A stretch of 27,790 nt of DNA from Chromera velia (GCA_018398765.1 JAHBMJ010001609.1:1-27790); one strand, 5' to 3'. Shown: positions 11,179-20,951, numbered from the stretch's first letter. Numbers and translations are program-made. Notes: a model not told the origin generated them from the letters alone.

Positions 11179-11581
11179 AACACGCATACACCCACATACA
11201 TACACACAAAGAAAGAACGCTCCAGTTTGCAACATGAAAACATAGACAGGCTGTAAGTCAAGTCTCTCTCGTTTCCCTCCTCTTTCGTCCTCACGTACGG
11301 ACAGGCAGACAGACGGGCAGACAAGCAGAAGCCAACAGGAGGTGCAGTGGGCGGTAGCGATCTGCCAGCACTGGTAAATTACAGCCAATCAAGGTTTCCC
11401 TCGCTCTCGCTCCCGCTCCTTCCTTCCATTCAGACTGACTCCACAGGGGCATTCGATCCCCTCAAGAAGTCTCCAGAGACCAGGAAAGCTCTCCTTCAGG
11501 TGGTGTCGGGAGGGGATCAGACCCTTTCGAGCTGCAGCGGACGCCAGATCCTTCACTGCCCAGCGAAAACCTGCCTCAGGA

Positions 11582-11613
<32 letters not shown>

Positions 11614-12160
11614 AGAGAGAGAGANNNNNNNNNGGAGATACAGGGAGGGAGGGAGGAAGGGAGGGAGGGAGGGAAAGTAAGTGCGCGTTCCAAGTGCACC
11701 AATCACTTCGTGCGTAATGTGAGAATCGGAATCCCATAGCGCAGACGCACACATACGCAGGTAGAGAGACAGAAACGGACAGAGACAAACAGACATCCAG
11801 CCAGACAGACAGACAGGTAGGCAGGCAGACAGAGTCATAACGATAGAGAGATGGTGAGAGAGGGGGCGGAAGGCAAGAGGGGAGGGAGCGCGGGATAGAG
11901 TGAGGGAACAAGTGACACCATGAAACTTTTTCCCCTCTGACAGAAGGAAAGAGGGAAGAAAGCAAGGCGGGAGGCAGGAAGCAAGAAACGACTCGATACA
12001 GGCGAGAAGCGACGAAAGAAGGTTTTCAAAGAAAGAAGGGAGCAAGGGAGAATAAAGGAAAAGCAAAGACACACAGAAGATAAAAAGGGGTGAAAAGACA
12101 ATCAGTCTGACCTGTTGTCAATTTGATCTTTCCCTGGCCGCGTCCCTTTCCCACCAGCAC
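10069..12160 (-). CDS. Unrecognised multi-exon gene, C-terminal exons
   Basis: Four exons join in frame: 12160-12112 (49 nt, encodes LVGKGRGQGKIKLTT), 11570-11440 (GFRWAVKDLASAAARKG...), 11130-10831 (a Ser run, then DLVKAQGERK...), and 10419-10069 ending with TGA (basic KRRRRRR stretch, then a helical C terminus). Donors are GTCAGA, GTCAGT and GTCAGC; acceptors are GCGCAG, AGGCAG, TGCAAG and TTGCAG. This gives at least 276 residues; the start codon and earlier exons, upstream of 12161, are not resolved. It ends about 250 bp before the helicase ATG, so the two are likely tandem genes. I do not recognise the family. The GKGRGQGK segment faintly recalls the GKG loop of Smr domains, too weak to name. 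The support is exon-like composition and phase consistency. Confidence 0.5.
11136..11178. repeat. (CA)n(GA)n tract upstream of an exon acceptor
   Basis: In sense (minus) orientation this is (CT)n(TG)n leading straight into GTGCAAG, the acceptor of the 300-nt exon 11130-10831. Confidence 0.9.
11583..11675. repeat. (CA)n, (GA)n, N gap and (GGGA)n
   Basis: CA repeats (11583-11608) and GA repeats lead into nine N (11625-11633), followed by GGGA-type repeats. The unresolved bases lie within a microsatellite of variable length. In sense orientation the TG tract ends about 10 nt before the acceptor of exon 11570-11440. Confidence 0.9.
11760..11835. repeat. GACA/CAGG-rich tetranucleotide repeat
   Basis: Imperfect AGAC and CAGG units lie inside the long intron 11571-12111, which is purine-rich on the plus strand and so pyrimidine-rich on the transcribed sense strand. 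Confidence 0.75.
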
Positions 12161-12365
12161 CTGCGCACAGACAAAGGAGGTCGATGGATAATCTCAGTGC
12201 TAGTAAAGTCCAAGTGTTTGTTCCCCCCAGCGCTTTCAGGATGTTAAGGGCATCTTCCAGGAGAAAGAGAGAGAGGATAGGAGCAGAAGATGCACGAACT
12301 CAGCGGGAAGAGAGCCTGAAACACACAAAGGAAGGGGAGCATCTGCGGGTGGGTAACAAAAGAAT

Positions 12366-12382
12366 GNGGGGGGGGGGGGGGG
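12366..12382. repeat. Poly-G run with one ambiguous base
   Basis: A run of about 15 G follows an N at 12367. The region 12161-12433 otherwise shows no resolved gene; undetected 5' exons of the minus-strand gene may lie here. Confidence 0.8.
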
Positions 12383-12433
12383 CATGCGATTCATCGGCGG
12401 GGAGTTTGTATAGGGCCACAGGTAAAAAATAAT

Positions 12434-13267
12434 ATGAAGCCCCAGCTCAGATGGACCTTCACTGACAGACCGAATTGTTGGGGAGAGTCATCGCGAGTGA
12501 GTACTCGGTTTGCTTGTGGGCTCCCTCAACCTTTTGGGGCATCAAAATCTTCTTTAAATCGCGAAATGCGGACGATGCCAGGTTACTTCTGCTCATCCTT
12601 TCAATTGGTCGGTTTAACGAATGTCACGGATATATATGTGTGTAGCCGTCTCTACATCAGTGCGTGCTTTAACTCAGCAAACGCCCCAGTTTTAGAGACA
12701 ACGAGAAGCACAAAAAGTCAGTCGCCGTGCGTGACGTCGCAAGATGAGAAGGAAGCAAATACCTCGACCAAAGGAAGGAGGCGGGTATTACATAGGCAGT
12801 GCATCCACCTCAGCAGTGCTTTGGGCGGGCACATAAACCATGCAATCAACGCGGCCCACCCGTCTTTCGGTTTTGTGCTTGCACTAACAAGGAATTACAT
12901 GACTGGAGCCTCATATGAGGAGTGCACAAATAGTTCACATAGTTCAGAACCTCTTGTCGTGCTCGGACTGCCAGAGATCGTAGATCTTTGGCTAGGTTGG
13001 CTTGCAGATTCTGTCCGTGGTTTGCCGTGTTTTGGTTCGAGCCGTCTACACGGGGAGACGGCTGCAGAATCATTACCATTCGGTCATCGTACAGCTGTCA
13101 ACAGCATTGTATATGTTTCTCCGCATTTAGGTTCTACCTCCCCTAGCTCCTGTCTCTGCATGGGGCCCGGCGGACGCCCCAGCCAACCCACAAATGCTGG
13201 ACACTCCTTTTTTCATGCTGTAGACGGAATCGGCCCTGGGGATTCAGTCCTTCGAATAGTCTCTTGA
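12434..13267 (+). CDS. Uncharacterised 277-codon ORF upstream of the Rieske oxygenase
   Basis: A genuine ATG opens a frame that stays open for 834 nt without simple repeats, ending at a TGA 84 nt before the oxygenase start. No domain, signal peptide or membrane segment is recognised. Composition is mixed, rich in Ser, Gly, Leu and Cys. An ORF this long is unlikely by chance in DNA of moderate GC, but eukaryotic 5' flanks can carry decayed coding sequence. It could be a separate gene, a coding exon of an unresolved model, a transposon relic, or a transcribed leader of the downstream gene. A shorter minus-strand frame (12846-13079) overlaps it. Confidence 0.35.
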   Translation: MKPQLRWTFTDRPNCWGESSRVSTRFACGLPQPFGASKSSLNREMRTMPGYFCSSFQLVGLTNVTDIYVCSRLYISACFNSANAPVLETTRSTKSQSPCVTSQDEKEANTSTKGRRRVLHRQCIHLSSALGGHINHAINAAHPSFGFVLALTRNYMTGASYEECTNSSHSSEPLVVLGLPEIVDLWLGWLADSVRGLPCFGSSRLHGETAAESLPFGHRTAVNSIVYVSPHLGSTSPSSCLCMGPGGRPSQPTNAGHSFFHAVDGIGPGDSVLRIVS

Positions 13268-13350
13268 GGAAGCACTTGGGAGATTCCCTTTGTTCGGCAC
13301 TTTATTCTTTCCTTTTGACCTGCATGTCTTGCAAAGTTGCGGGAGCCATC

Positions 13351-16122
13351 ATGTCTGTGTACAATTTTGCTCTTCTCGTTTTTTTTTGCCCCCTTTCTCT
13401 GCACTTGACAGCTTCGTCTGCGTTTCTTCAGACTCCCATAGCGTATTCACGACAGTCAGCAAGGAACAGAAGAAGTTCCGTTGCGTTAAGCGGCCAGGAT
13501 GTCGTCTCTACCGGTGCAGCCGCTCCATCTGTAGCAGGCCCCTCTGTGGACCCCTTTGTGAGCGAGGCGATCGCTTCCTTTGACTGGAAGAAAAACTGGT
13601 ACCCAGTTATATGGGCCAGAGACGTCCCTGTTGGAAAGCCCACGAAGGTCACGTTATTTGACACAGACTTTGTTCTTGTCAGAGACAAAGACCGGCAGGT
13701 GGGTGCAGCGCTTGACGTCTGTCCGCATCGCCTGGCTGCTCTCTCAGAGGGCAGGGTGACCGAACAGGGATGGCTCCAGTGTGCATACCACGGCTGGGCG
13801 TTTGACTCTCGAGACGGAAACTGCAGAGCCATTCCACAGTTAACACCGTCGCAAAGAAGTAAAGGAGCCGGAGAGTCCAGTTCGACTTTTTCGTTTTCCT
13901 CACGCACCTGTCTGACTGTGTGTGCGTGCAAAGTCCAGCAAGGAGTTGTGTGGATACACCCATTTGCGTCCCCCCTGGAGGCAGAGACCTCCAACCTCTT
14001 CAACGAAATTCCGCGAGTGCCGGAGCTTGACGATCCCTTGTACGGGTGGTGCGGTGAAGGGGAGGGAGGGGAACCTTTTGCGGGTGTGGTGCGGGACTTG
14101 CCGATAGACTACTCTCTGTTGGTTGAGAACATCCTCGATCCTGACCACGGGCTGTTCGCACATTGTGCAAAGGGGTTTGATCTCTACACAGCTACCGCAC
14201 AACAGCCTCAGCATGTCTCTTTCTTCCCCGTGCCGATGCAAAGATTGGGAACCCCAGAGAGCAGCTATGAACCTGGTGGTTTGTTCACCATCCAATCTTC
14301 TGTCGACGCAGTCCCAAAGCTGTCAGAGTCGACAGCAAAAGAGAAGAAAGATTCAAAGCCGAACGAAGACAAAAAACCCCTCCGTGCGACCAGTCGGTTC
14401 ACCCCCCCATGTCTGATTGCCTCAGGCAGGCGGGACCCACTGACAGGGGTGAGCCCCTTCATAATTGCCTTTTGGGTCTGCCCGGTTGGTGTGGGTCGTA
14501 CGCGTTTTATGAGTGCCTCAGTCGCAAGAGGAAAGGAAAGTGCGAAGGGCTCGGGAGGCAAACCGAAGAAAAATGGAAAAAAGCGAAGTCGTCCAGGAAT
14601 TCCGCGATGGCTTCAGCATCTCTTCATCAATAATTTTCTTGATGAGGATTCTCACCTTCTCTGCACTCAGCAGCCCCGCACTTTGAGTGCAGAGTTGCGA
14701 GCCCATGTGAAAAGGAAAGAAGAAGAAAAAGAAGAAAGCGGCTCTATGACCGAAAGGGGACAGACAGAGAAGGAGCGAGGGGTCTCGACTGATTGTTGTT
14801 GGGACATTGGGATTCAGGGACGAGAGACGGTCTCAGAGCGGAAACGGATCTTCGCATACAGGTATGAAGCCGGTCTCTTTCTTTGTGTCTGTTTGTATGT
14901 CTGATGAGTCAATAGAAGCAATGAAAAGGAAAGAAAAAAACGTACAGTTTATCTATCTTTCTGTCTGTGTGTTTGCATGATTGGCCGTGTGATGGTTTTT
15001 CTTTTTTGGTTGTTTGCCTGAAAGAAAAAAAAGAGAGAAAAAGAAGATATTGTTGTTTGTCTGCATGTCTACCTCTTTTTTGTCTCTTTGTTTCCTGGTT
15101 CCTGTCTTCAGTCCTTCCGAGCTTCTCACAGCGACCAAAGCGCAAAAGAAGAAAAGGAAAAGGGTTTGCGTAGATACGAGGAAGGAGACAAGACAACACG
15201 ACAAGAGAGAAGCATCGAGATCTTCTTTCTGCTTCTATGCTCTTCTCATCCTTCTTCTCTTTTCCTCTGCAGGTCTCCCACAGAGAAGCTCCTTCTTACA
15301 GTCGGAGCGTATCTCGACAAAACCCTCCCCTCCATGCCGAACAGGTCCGTCTGTCTGTCTGGATGTCTGGAAGTGTGACAAGGAAGCATCTTCCCGGATT
15401 TTAGGCATTGCCCGAATAGATTCGCCCAGACGAAGACGCACAAAGGAAAACAGTCATGTCATACCGGCGAGAGATCATGGAGAGGGATCGATGAGTCAGT
15501 CCAGCCAGAGCAGATCGATCGAGCAGCAATCTGAATTCAGCTCGCGGCCGAAACTTTCGAATCCCCAGATGCATGTATCGAAATTGACGGGAGGTTTGAG
15601 CGCTTCTGCAACCCTAGCTGCAACCCTAGATTGCGTGTGCAGAAGGGGAACGTAATCTTCAAGAAAGAGGCAAAGAGACAGCCATGCAGCAGCTGCGCTT
15701 GTGGAAGGAGACGTTTTTCTTCAAGAGCGCAGTTCGCTTTGGATGTGGGTATAATGGAGAAAGTAGAGGGAGGTGGCCAGGCGAAAGAGAGAGACAAGCA
15801 ATGCAAACGACTCACAGGGCAAAATTTATGGGCGAGCGGCAAGAAGACGAGCCGATGAGTCTGAAACCATCCATTTCTATCGAAAGTTAAATCCAAAAAT
15901 ACCGCACTAATTCTTTTGCCTACCTTGTTCATTAGGACGCGCATGTGACTCTCCCCCATAGTGCATTCAAAGCGGTATGTATGTAAATGAGGAATTCATC
16001 TCCGTTTAATTCTCTGCATGGATTGCCCGCACATTGGCCCATTTAATGTCTCTCGGCCTTCTCGCCGCGTAGGGAGGGTCTCCATGACTTCACTCGGACC
16101 GCTACCTTCCCCCCATGTGAAA

Positions 16123-16161
<39 letters not shown>

Positions 16162-16618
16162 GTGTGTGTGCAGGTACCGTGACCCCAGTCTGTTTCTCCG
16201 CTCGTGTCCCTCGAGGGAGGAGACTCTGGATAGGTGGGCCCAGCACACGAAAATCTGTCCGGACTCCATGGACGTGTTCGAGAGGGCAAAAAAGATCAGG
16301 AACGCTGCTGCCCTCTCGTTGGCTGGGGTCCTTTTTGTCCTTCCACAAATTCTGAAATTGATATCTGGAAGTCAGGCCGGGGGGGTTGCAGGATGGATGG
16401 GCAGATACACAAGAGTCTTGCAATCGATACTTTCCCTCTGGAGTCTTCAAGTCGCTTTCCCATGTTTGCTTACCGTGGTGGCCTCAGTGTCCCACCTTTT
16501 GATGAGAGAGTTTCGTTTCAAGATGACAGACAGGTTGCGAGACAGGAAGCTTCAGGGTATTAACAAAACAGACATTTTCCCAGACTCGCGTTTGCTTGGA
16601 GGGGCACCCATCGAATAA
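13351..16618 (+). CDS. Plastid-targeted Rieske oxygenase, pheophorbide a oxygenase family
   Basis: Probable ring-hydroxylating monooxygenase of the PAO/TIC55/PTC52 group, acting on a chlorophyll-derived or related plastid substrate. Exons 13351-14861, 15273-15344 and 16174-16618 join in frame to 675 aa; the introns start GTATGA and GTCCGT. The start at 13351 has A at -3 and begins a signal peptide (about 1-24, ...ASSA) cut before F25, then an Arg/Ser-rich transit peptide. Rieske ligands: C124-P-H126 and C144-A-Y-H147. Mononuclear iron site: N260-x2-D263-x2-H266-x4-H271. The C terminus (SPTEKLLLTVGAYL, LPSMPNR, then SREETLDRWAQHT) matches the PAO pattern and ends in two membrane helices (about 575-595 and 615-640), as expected for a thylakoid- or envelope-anchored member. 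The C-terminal CxxC of the family reads C556-P-D-S559 here. Two Lys/Glu/Ser-rich insertions (~310-330, ~460-490) lengthen it. An in-frame ATG at 13324 has a poorer context. Confidence 0.9.
16124..16156 (+). repeat. (GT)n tract before the oxygenase exon 3
   Basis: About 16 GT units on the sense strand, followed 17 nt later by the TGCAG acceptor at 16173. It serves the place of a pyrimidine tract in intron 2. Confidence 0.9.
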
Positions 16619-18435
16619 GAAGGCGCAGTTTTGCCAGAGTCCCCGCCTGCCAGTAGATAGTGCGCCATGCAGGCATTGTAGTATGTCAAACTATGATTCT
16701 AGCCGTGTGCAATACTAGGTAGAGACTAACAAGAATTTAGATAAATTTAAAGGCCACCAAACGCTAGAAGCCTCGAAATAGGTCGATGGCATATGATGGA
16801 GGGCGACTTCTAAAAGACAAAACGGCGACAGTGTCCTAGAGCACCAATAAATCACTTATCACTTATCACTTATGATAATAATAATGATTGATTGATTGAT
16901 ATGTTCCTAATGATGAGGAATGTACGGAAAATTAAAAAAAAATATTTTGTAGTAATTAATTGCTAGAATAATTTAGAGAATGTAAAAATCATTCCTGATC
17001 GTTTTTTTAATTTTCTGGGACCGGATTGTCCTGGGGATAGTCATATCATAGAAACCCTGATGAATTAGAACCAAGGTTATAACTTAATACTAAATTTAAT
17101 ATTAGGATTAGGATTAATGTCCGGAGGATTGGCCTCCCGCCCCAATGCCAAATGTCCGACGTGCATATTAAACGGTACTTACATGACTATAATACTATGC
17201 AGATAATATGAAACTTGTACCTAGCTACTAGACTTCAAGTTGTACTTAACTTACTCCATTAAAATTTCTGTTCCAAGGTCCAAAGTTTTTGTGGGGTGGT
17301 TGGTTTGTTAGTAAGTTTAATAATGTTTTGATAGCAAGGTTGAACAGTCTTGCACACTGGCATCCAATGAAGAGGAATTTTAAAGGATGAGGCCATAGAT
17401 CAGATCAAGGAACTTGAAGGAAGAGCCACTGGCAGGGCATGATCCCTCACTTACAGCCCCCACACTGAAGCAAACACGATAGAGCAAACACAGCATGGCA
17501 GGCTCAGGGGGGAAGAAGGAATGAAGCGGAAATTGTCCTGCAAAAGGAATTGAGTGCATGCAAGAAAGGATCGAGTGTCTGCAGACGCGCTTGCGACTGC
17601 ATGCGCGTACATTCATTGGAGTCCACCCATCGCTCCTTTCTGAACACACCACAAAAACGAAATACAGGGTCTCCAACACCTTTGTTTATCCAACTTGGGA
17701 CCCAGATGGATAACCACAGCAAAACTGGATGGAGCGGCTCGAACTCTAAGGCAGTTTACGGTGATGCTGAAGGAAAACGAAACTCACTTGCAAGGGAAGT
17801 TTGCACACGCTCAGACCATGCACCGTTTGATTGATCACAGACAGCGAGGAGAACAGACGCAAGGCAACCGCACCCGAGCACCAACATGAAAGGGGCGCAA
17901 GGGAAGGGAAGGGAAGAGAAGAGGGCAGAGCAAGGGAGCGTGCTGCTACAATTACAGCGAGGTTCCATCGGTTGATCCAGTCTCAATGGCCGTGAAGACG
18001 CGGGTTAGCGATGCAGAGAAACAAGATCCTAACACAGAGTCACACATAGTACAGAGGATAGAGGCGGAAAAGCCGACGCGGATCCTCGATGCATACTCAT
18101 TCACGCACCCCTCTCCTCTTCCTCCCCCCTCTTCCGTCTCTCCATCAAGTCACATGAATGAATGAGCCTTCGGGACAAAGAAGGAACCGTTGACGTAGTG
18201 ACACAACACCAGGCTCACCCCAGAGTCATTCATTTTTTCTGATGAAGATTTTTTGATCCATTTTCCAAAACTTCTCTCCCAGCAATAAAGCCGCAGATTT
18301 TTCTGCAGACCGCCTGCAGAAGCCTTCCATTGGTCGATAGATCGATCAACAGTGAGGGTCTGTGTGGAGAGAAAAAAAGGCGGTCACTTATTATCAGAGA
18401 GCGCAAATCTAAAGGAGGCAAAGAAACAAAGCCGA
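16619..18435. other. Intergenic region, AT-rich in its first half, no gene seen
   Basis: It separates two convergent genes. An AATAAA lies at 16846-16851, followed by three CACTTAT units and GATT repeats to about 16905. The part 16620-17400 is AT-rich with no coding signal. From 17400 the GC rises to genic level and short frames are open on both strands (for example 17504-17722 minus, 17550-17834 plus), but none shows a domain or plausible splice pair. Confidence 0.5.
16843..16905. repeat. Short tandem repeats CACTTAT and GATT
   Basis: Three CACTTAT units are followed by ATA/AATA and GATT units. It is simple sequence with an AATAAA at its left end, a possible polyadenylation signal for the oxygenase gene about 230 bp upstream. 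Confidence 0.7.
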
Positions 18436-19443
18436 TCAAGCTGTCTGATCGGAAGTGTCCTCCTCCTCTGACACTGAGACTGCCTCTGTGCTCTCGACAG
18501 AGCTAGAAGGGGCACTGCCAACGGTACAAGGGGTAACGATACACGGAGTGGTGCCTGCGTTATAGATTCGTGCTCCTTCTGAGTAGTCCTTCCCAGGTTC
18601 CATCTCAAAAAGGGGAGGGAATTTCTTTCTCTTTTCGGCGAAATAAGCCTCTCTGTGCCGACCTTCTGACTCAGGATTGAAAGTCAGAAAGTGTGCGCGT
18701 CTGCTGCCCTGACTGTTGTTGCGGCCAGACCTGTGGGGGGTGTCAGCACTGAAGAAGCAGATGTCGGCCGGACCCACCAAAAGCGGTTCCCACTCATACT
18801 GCTCACAGAGGTCTGTGCGAATGGTCCCGTCGCTGTTCTGCGGAACAATTCCGTTTCTGTGCTTCCCTCGAACCATTTCAAGGCAGCCGTTCTCCATCGT
18901 GCTCTGATCTGCTGAGATCATCGCACTAAGAAAAGTCTTCTGCGGAAATTCACAGTAGGCGGGACTATCCTGATGGGGACCAAACCCCCCCGCCCCTTTG
19001 AATTTCCAGTTGATCTTCTCCTTGAAAAGCACTGCGGGCTCTCCAAGAAGATCGGAGACGGCATCGATCACTTTCCCCTCCAACAACTCACGCAGCCCCG
19101 GGTGGTAAGGGATGTAGTTTTCTGTTCTGTACAGCTGCCTCCCTCCCATCGGACCAGGCTCAAAGTAGATCATCTGTTTCCCCCACTCCTCAGGAAAGGC
19201 TTGTATGTCGTCTGTGGCCCCCACAACCACAGCTTCTTCCTTCTTAGTGAAAAAGTCACGAACCACCAGCATCCCCTCCCGGTGGTAGGACGCGACTTGC
19301 TCGGGGGAAAGAACCCGGGGTGAAAGCTTCTTCAGAATCGATTCCCGCATTCCCGACATTTTCACGTCCCTGAAACACGCGGTCGCACTTGCTTGCGATC
19401 GCTCCGGCCTGTAGGTCACAATGAGCCCTTCTGCCAAAGCCAT
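18436..19443 (-). CDS. PhyH-family Fe(II)/2-oxoglutarate dioxygenase, intronless
   Basis: Non-haem iron, 2-oxoglutarate-dependent hydroxylase of the phytanoyl-CoA dioxygenase superfamily, 335 aa in one exon. Iron ligands are H157-x-D159 (GFGPHQDSPAY) and H237 (TPHRSGRN); R249 in SRRAHFLTFN is placed to bind 2-oxoglutarate. The segment LFKEKINWKFKGAGGF before the HxD and the late FNPESEGRHREAYFAEKRKK and EMEPGKDYSEGA segments recall bacterial and fungal members related to 2-aminoethylphosphonate (PhnY/TmpA-like) hydroxylases; this subgroup is my inference from memory. No signal or transit peptide is evident, so it is probably cytosolic. The start ATG has G at -3 and +4; a second Met at residue 29 is an alternative. 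The C-terminal 40 residues are a Ser/Glu-rich tail. Stop TGA. Substrate unknown. Confidence 0.9.
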   Translation of the reverse strand: MALAEGLIVTYRPERSQASATACFRDVKMSGMRESILKKLSPRVLSPEQVASYHREGMLVVRDFFTKKEEAVVVGATDDIQAFPEEWGKQMIYFEPGPMGGRQLYRTENYIPYHPGLRELLEGKVIDAVSDLLGEPAVLFKEKINWKFKGAGGFGPHQDSPAYCEFPQKTFLSAMISADQSTMENGCLEMVRGKHRNGIVPQNSDGTIRTDLCEQYEWEPLLVGPADICFFSADTPHRSGRNNSQGSRRAHFLTFNPESEGRHREAYFAEKRKKFPPLFEMEPGKDYSEGARIYNAGTTPCIVTPCTVGSAPSSSVESTEAVSVSEEEDTSDQTA

Positions 19444-19587
19444 GCCAAAGCCTTCTCATTCGAACTTGGTTGTGCGATCCATCGATCACGCATGCCCGGC
19501 CCCGCGCGGGCATGCACAGCACCGAACCGCGGCCCAGTCCCCGATCCGGCTGCTTCGGCGGGCGCATCCAGCGGCGCCCCTGCATGC

Positions 19588-19618
19588 TATATAATGTCAT
19601 ATAGCATTGCTATATGAC
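19588..19618. promoter_or_regulatory. TATA-like sequence and perfect 11-bp palindrome upstream of the PhyH gene
   Basis: GTCATATAGCA and its reverse complement flank a single T (19596-19618), 153-175 bp upstream of the PhyH ATG. An overlapping TATATA sits at 19588-19593. The arrangement suits a promoter or an operator for a dimeric protein, but function is inferred from position alone. Confidence 0.35.
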
Positions 19619-19633
19619 GGTAAATATGTCATC

Positions 19634-19878
19634 TGACGCAAGCAAGCCTGCGAACGGCCCCGGAAAGCAAGAAAAATGAGCTATAGAGCTGCACGATTGA
19701 CGCACGCCGGCCAGGCGGTCGCGCCGCCCCCCCTCCCCCACGGGAAAAGCTGCAAAACCCCCCCTCCTCCGGGAAAAAAGCCCAGGGGTATCAAACCCAT
19801 ATATGAATATATCTGACACATGGCACAAATTAATTCGGCCTTTCGCAGGTCACTTTCTGGGGCTACCTATCTGACGCA
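19634..19878 (+). promoter_or_regulatory. Three TGACGCA motifs upstream of the PhyH gene
   Basis: TGACGCA occurs at 19634-19640, 19698-19704 and 19872-19878, with a related TGACACA at 19814, all on the same strand. The first and third follow ATCT. TGACG is the half-site of CREB/ATF-type bZIP proteins. A regulatory role is a guess; they may instead be fragments of a degenerate repeat. Confidence 0.3.
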
Positions 19879-20820
19879 CGCATGCATGGTGACGGGTTCA
19901 CGCTTTTCTGGACCATTTGAGTAGGATAATAAGCAGGATTTTTCTGGTTTTTTTTTTTTTGAAAGACAGTATGCATGGGCTGGGGTATTTTTGTTTAGTA
20001 AATGCCTCCCACTTCGCTTTCCGGGGCCACTCCAAAATGATTGAGGGTTTTGTTATGCATGCCATATCCCCATATATGAGGTGCGGATCTAACCTAGTTT
20101 GTTGATTTGTTTAGTCCTACAACCAACAGCGTCGAAAACAGATGTGACTTCGATCACTTAATACAGCTTATCAATCGTGGCTTCACAACAGGGTGGACAA
20201 ACAAAAGAGAGAGAAAAAAGATAGAGGGGGATACAAGGCAGAACTTTTATGACACTTCAGTTTTTTCATTACAAAAGGCTACCCCGCACATCTTTTATCC
20301 CTTCAAAAAACTCCTGCTTAAAACACCCTATCAAAACTCTTTCTTAAAACACGTACAGTTCCCCAAACTTTTCTGAACGATTCTCTTTTTTGAAAAACTT
20401 TTATTTGTTTACCCTTTTATTCATCCCCCTTCTTTCTTCTTGCATCGCCAAAGAAATTCATTCAGTTTGCGCTCCAAAGGAGTGTATCCCACTAGACAGC
20501 CATAGCCCCGTGATGGATGAATTTCCGATGAAAGCCTACCAAACGAGACGAGACCTGCTATTAATAACAGGCTTTCTAGACTGGCCCTTTTTAGTACCAT
20601 GGCTACACCGCAGTTCTTTCCAGGCCCCTCCGTGGCGGCATCCCTCTTCGTTTGGGATATAGCCCCATATATACAAAAAAAACGGGCCGGTTCTTTTACG
20701 TACCGCAGGCGCCAAAAAAAATTTTTTAAAGTGTTTCAATAATAAATTTAATAAGATTTTAATAAATTGCTGATCAATTTGGTTCAACTCATCTCAGAAA
20801 AGGTAAGGATCGGAACAGTC

Positions 20821-20951
20821 ACGCCGCGGTTCCCACCTTTTCTTCCAATTAAGTTTTACAACCGTGGCGCGCTGCGGTATGCCCTTCAGTCGCTCTGCAG
20901 TGCTCGGTGCCGCTCTGCGGCACCGCGGCATTTGACCGTAAACGCCGCGGT
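20821..20951. repeat. GC-rich hairpin cluster in AT-rich surroundings
   Basis: GGTGCCG (20906-20912) pairs with CGGCACC (20918-20924) around a 5-nt loop. CACCGCGGC (20921-20929) pairs with GCCGCGGTG (20943-20951). A further GCCGCGGT is at 20823-20830. The repeated ACCGCGGC word in both orientations stands out sharply from the flanking AT-rich DNA. Confidence 0.6.

Noticed and set aside
12184-12274. Minus-strand stretch encoding EDALNILKALGG as an upstream exon of the unrecognised gene
   Set aside because: No GT donor lies between it and the next exon, and reading through puts the following exon in the wrong frame.
17095-17125. Telomere-like TTAGGATTAGGATTA
   Set aside because: Only two or three units in AT-rich DNA, too short and internal to be a telomere remnant.
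20390-20662. 90-codon frame that looks like a lipoprotein or secreted peptide (KNFYLFTLLFIPLLSSC)
   Set aside because: It begins with TTG, has no ATG, lies in AT-rich DNA and has no homologous feature; the signal-like start is probably chance.
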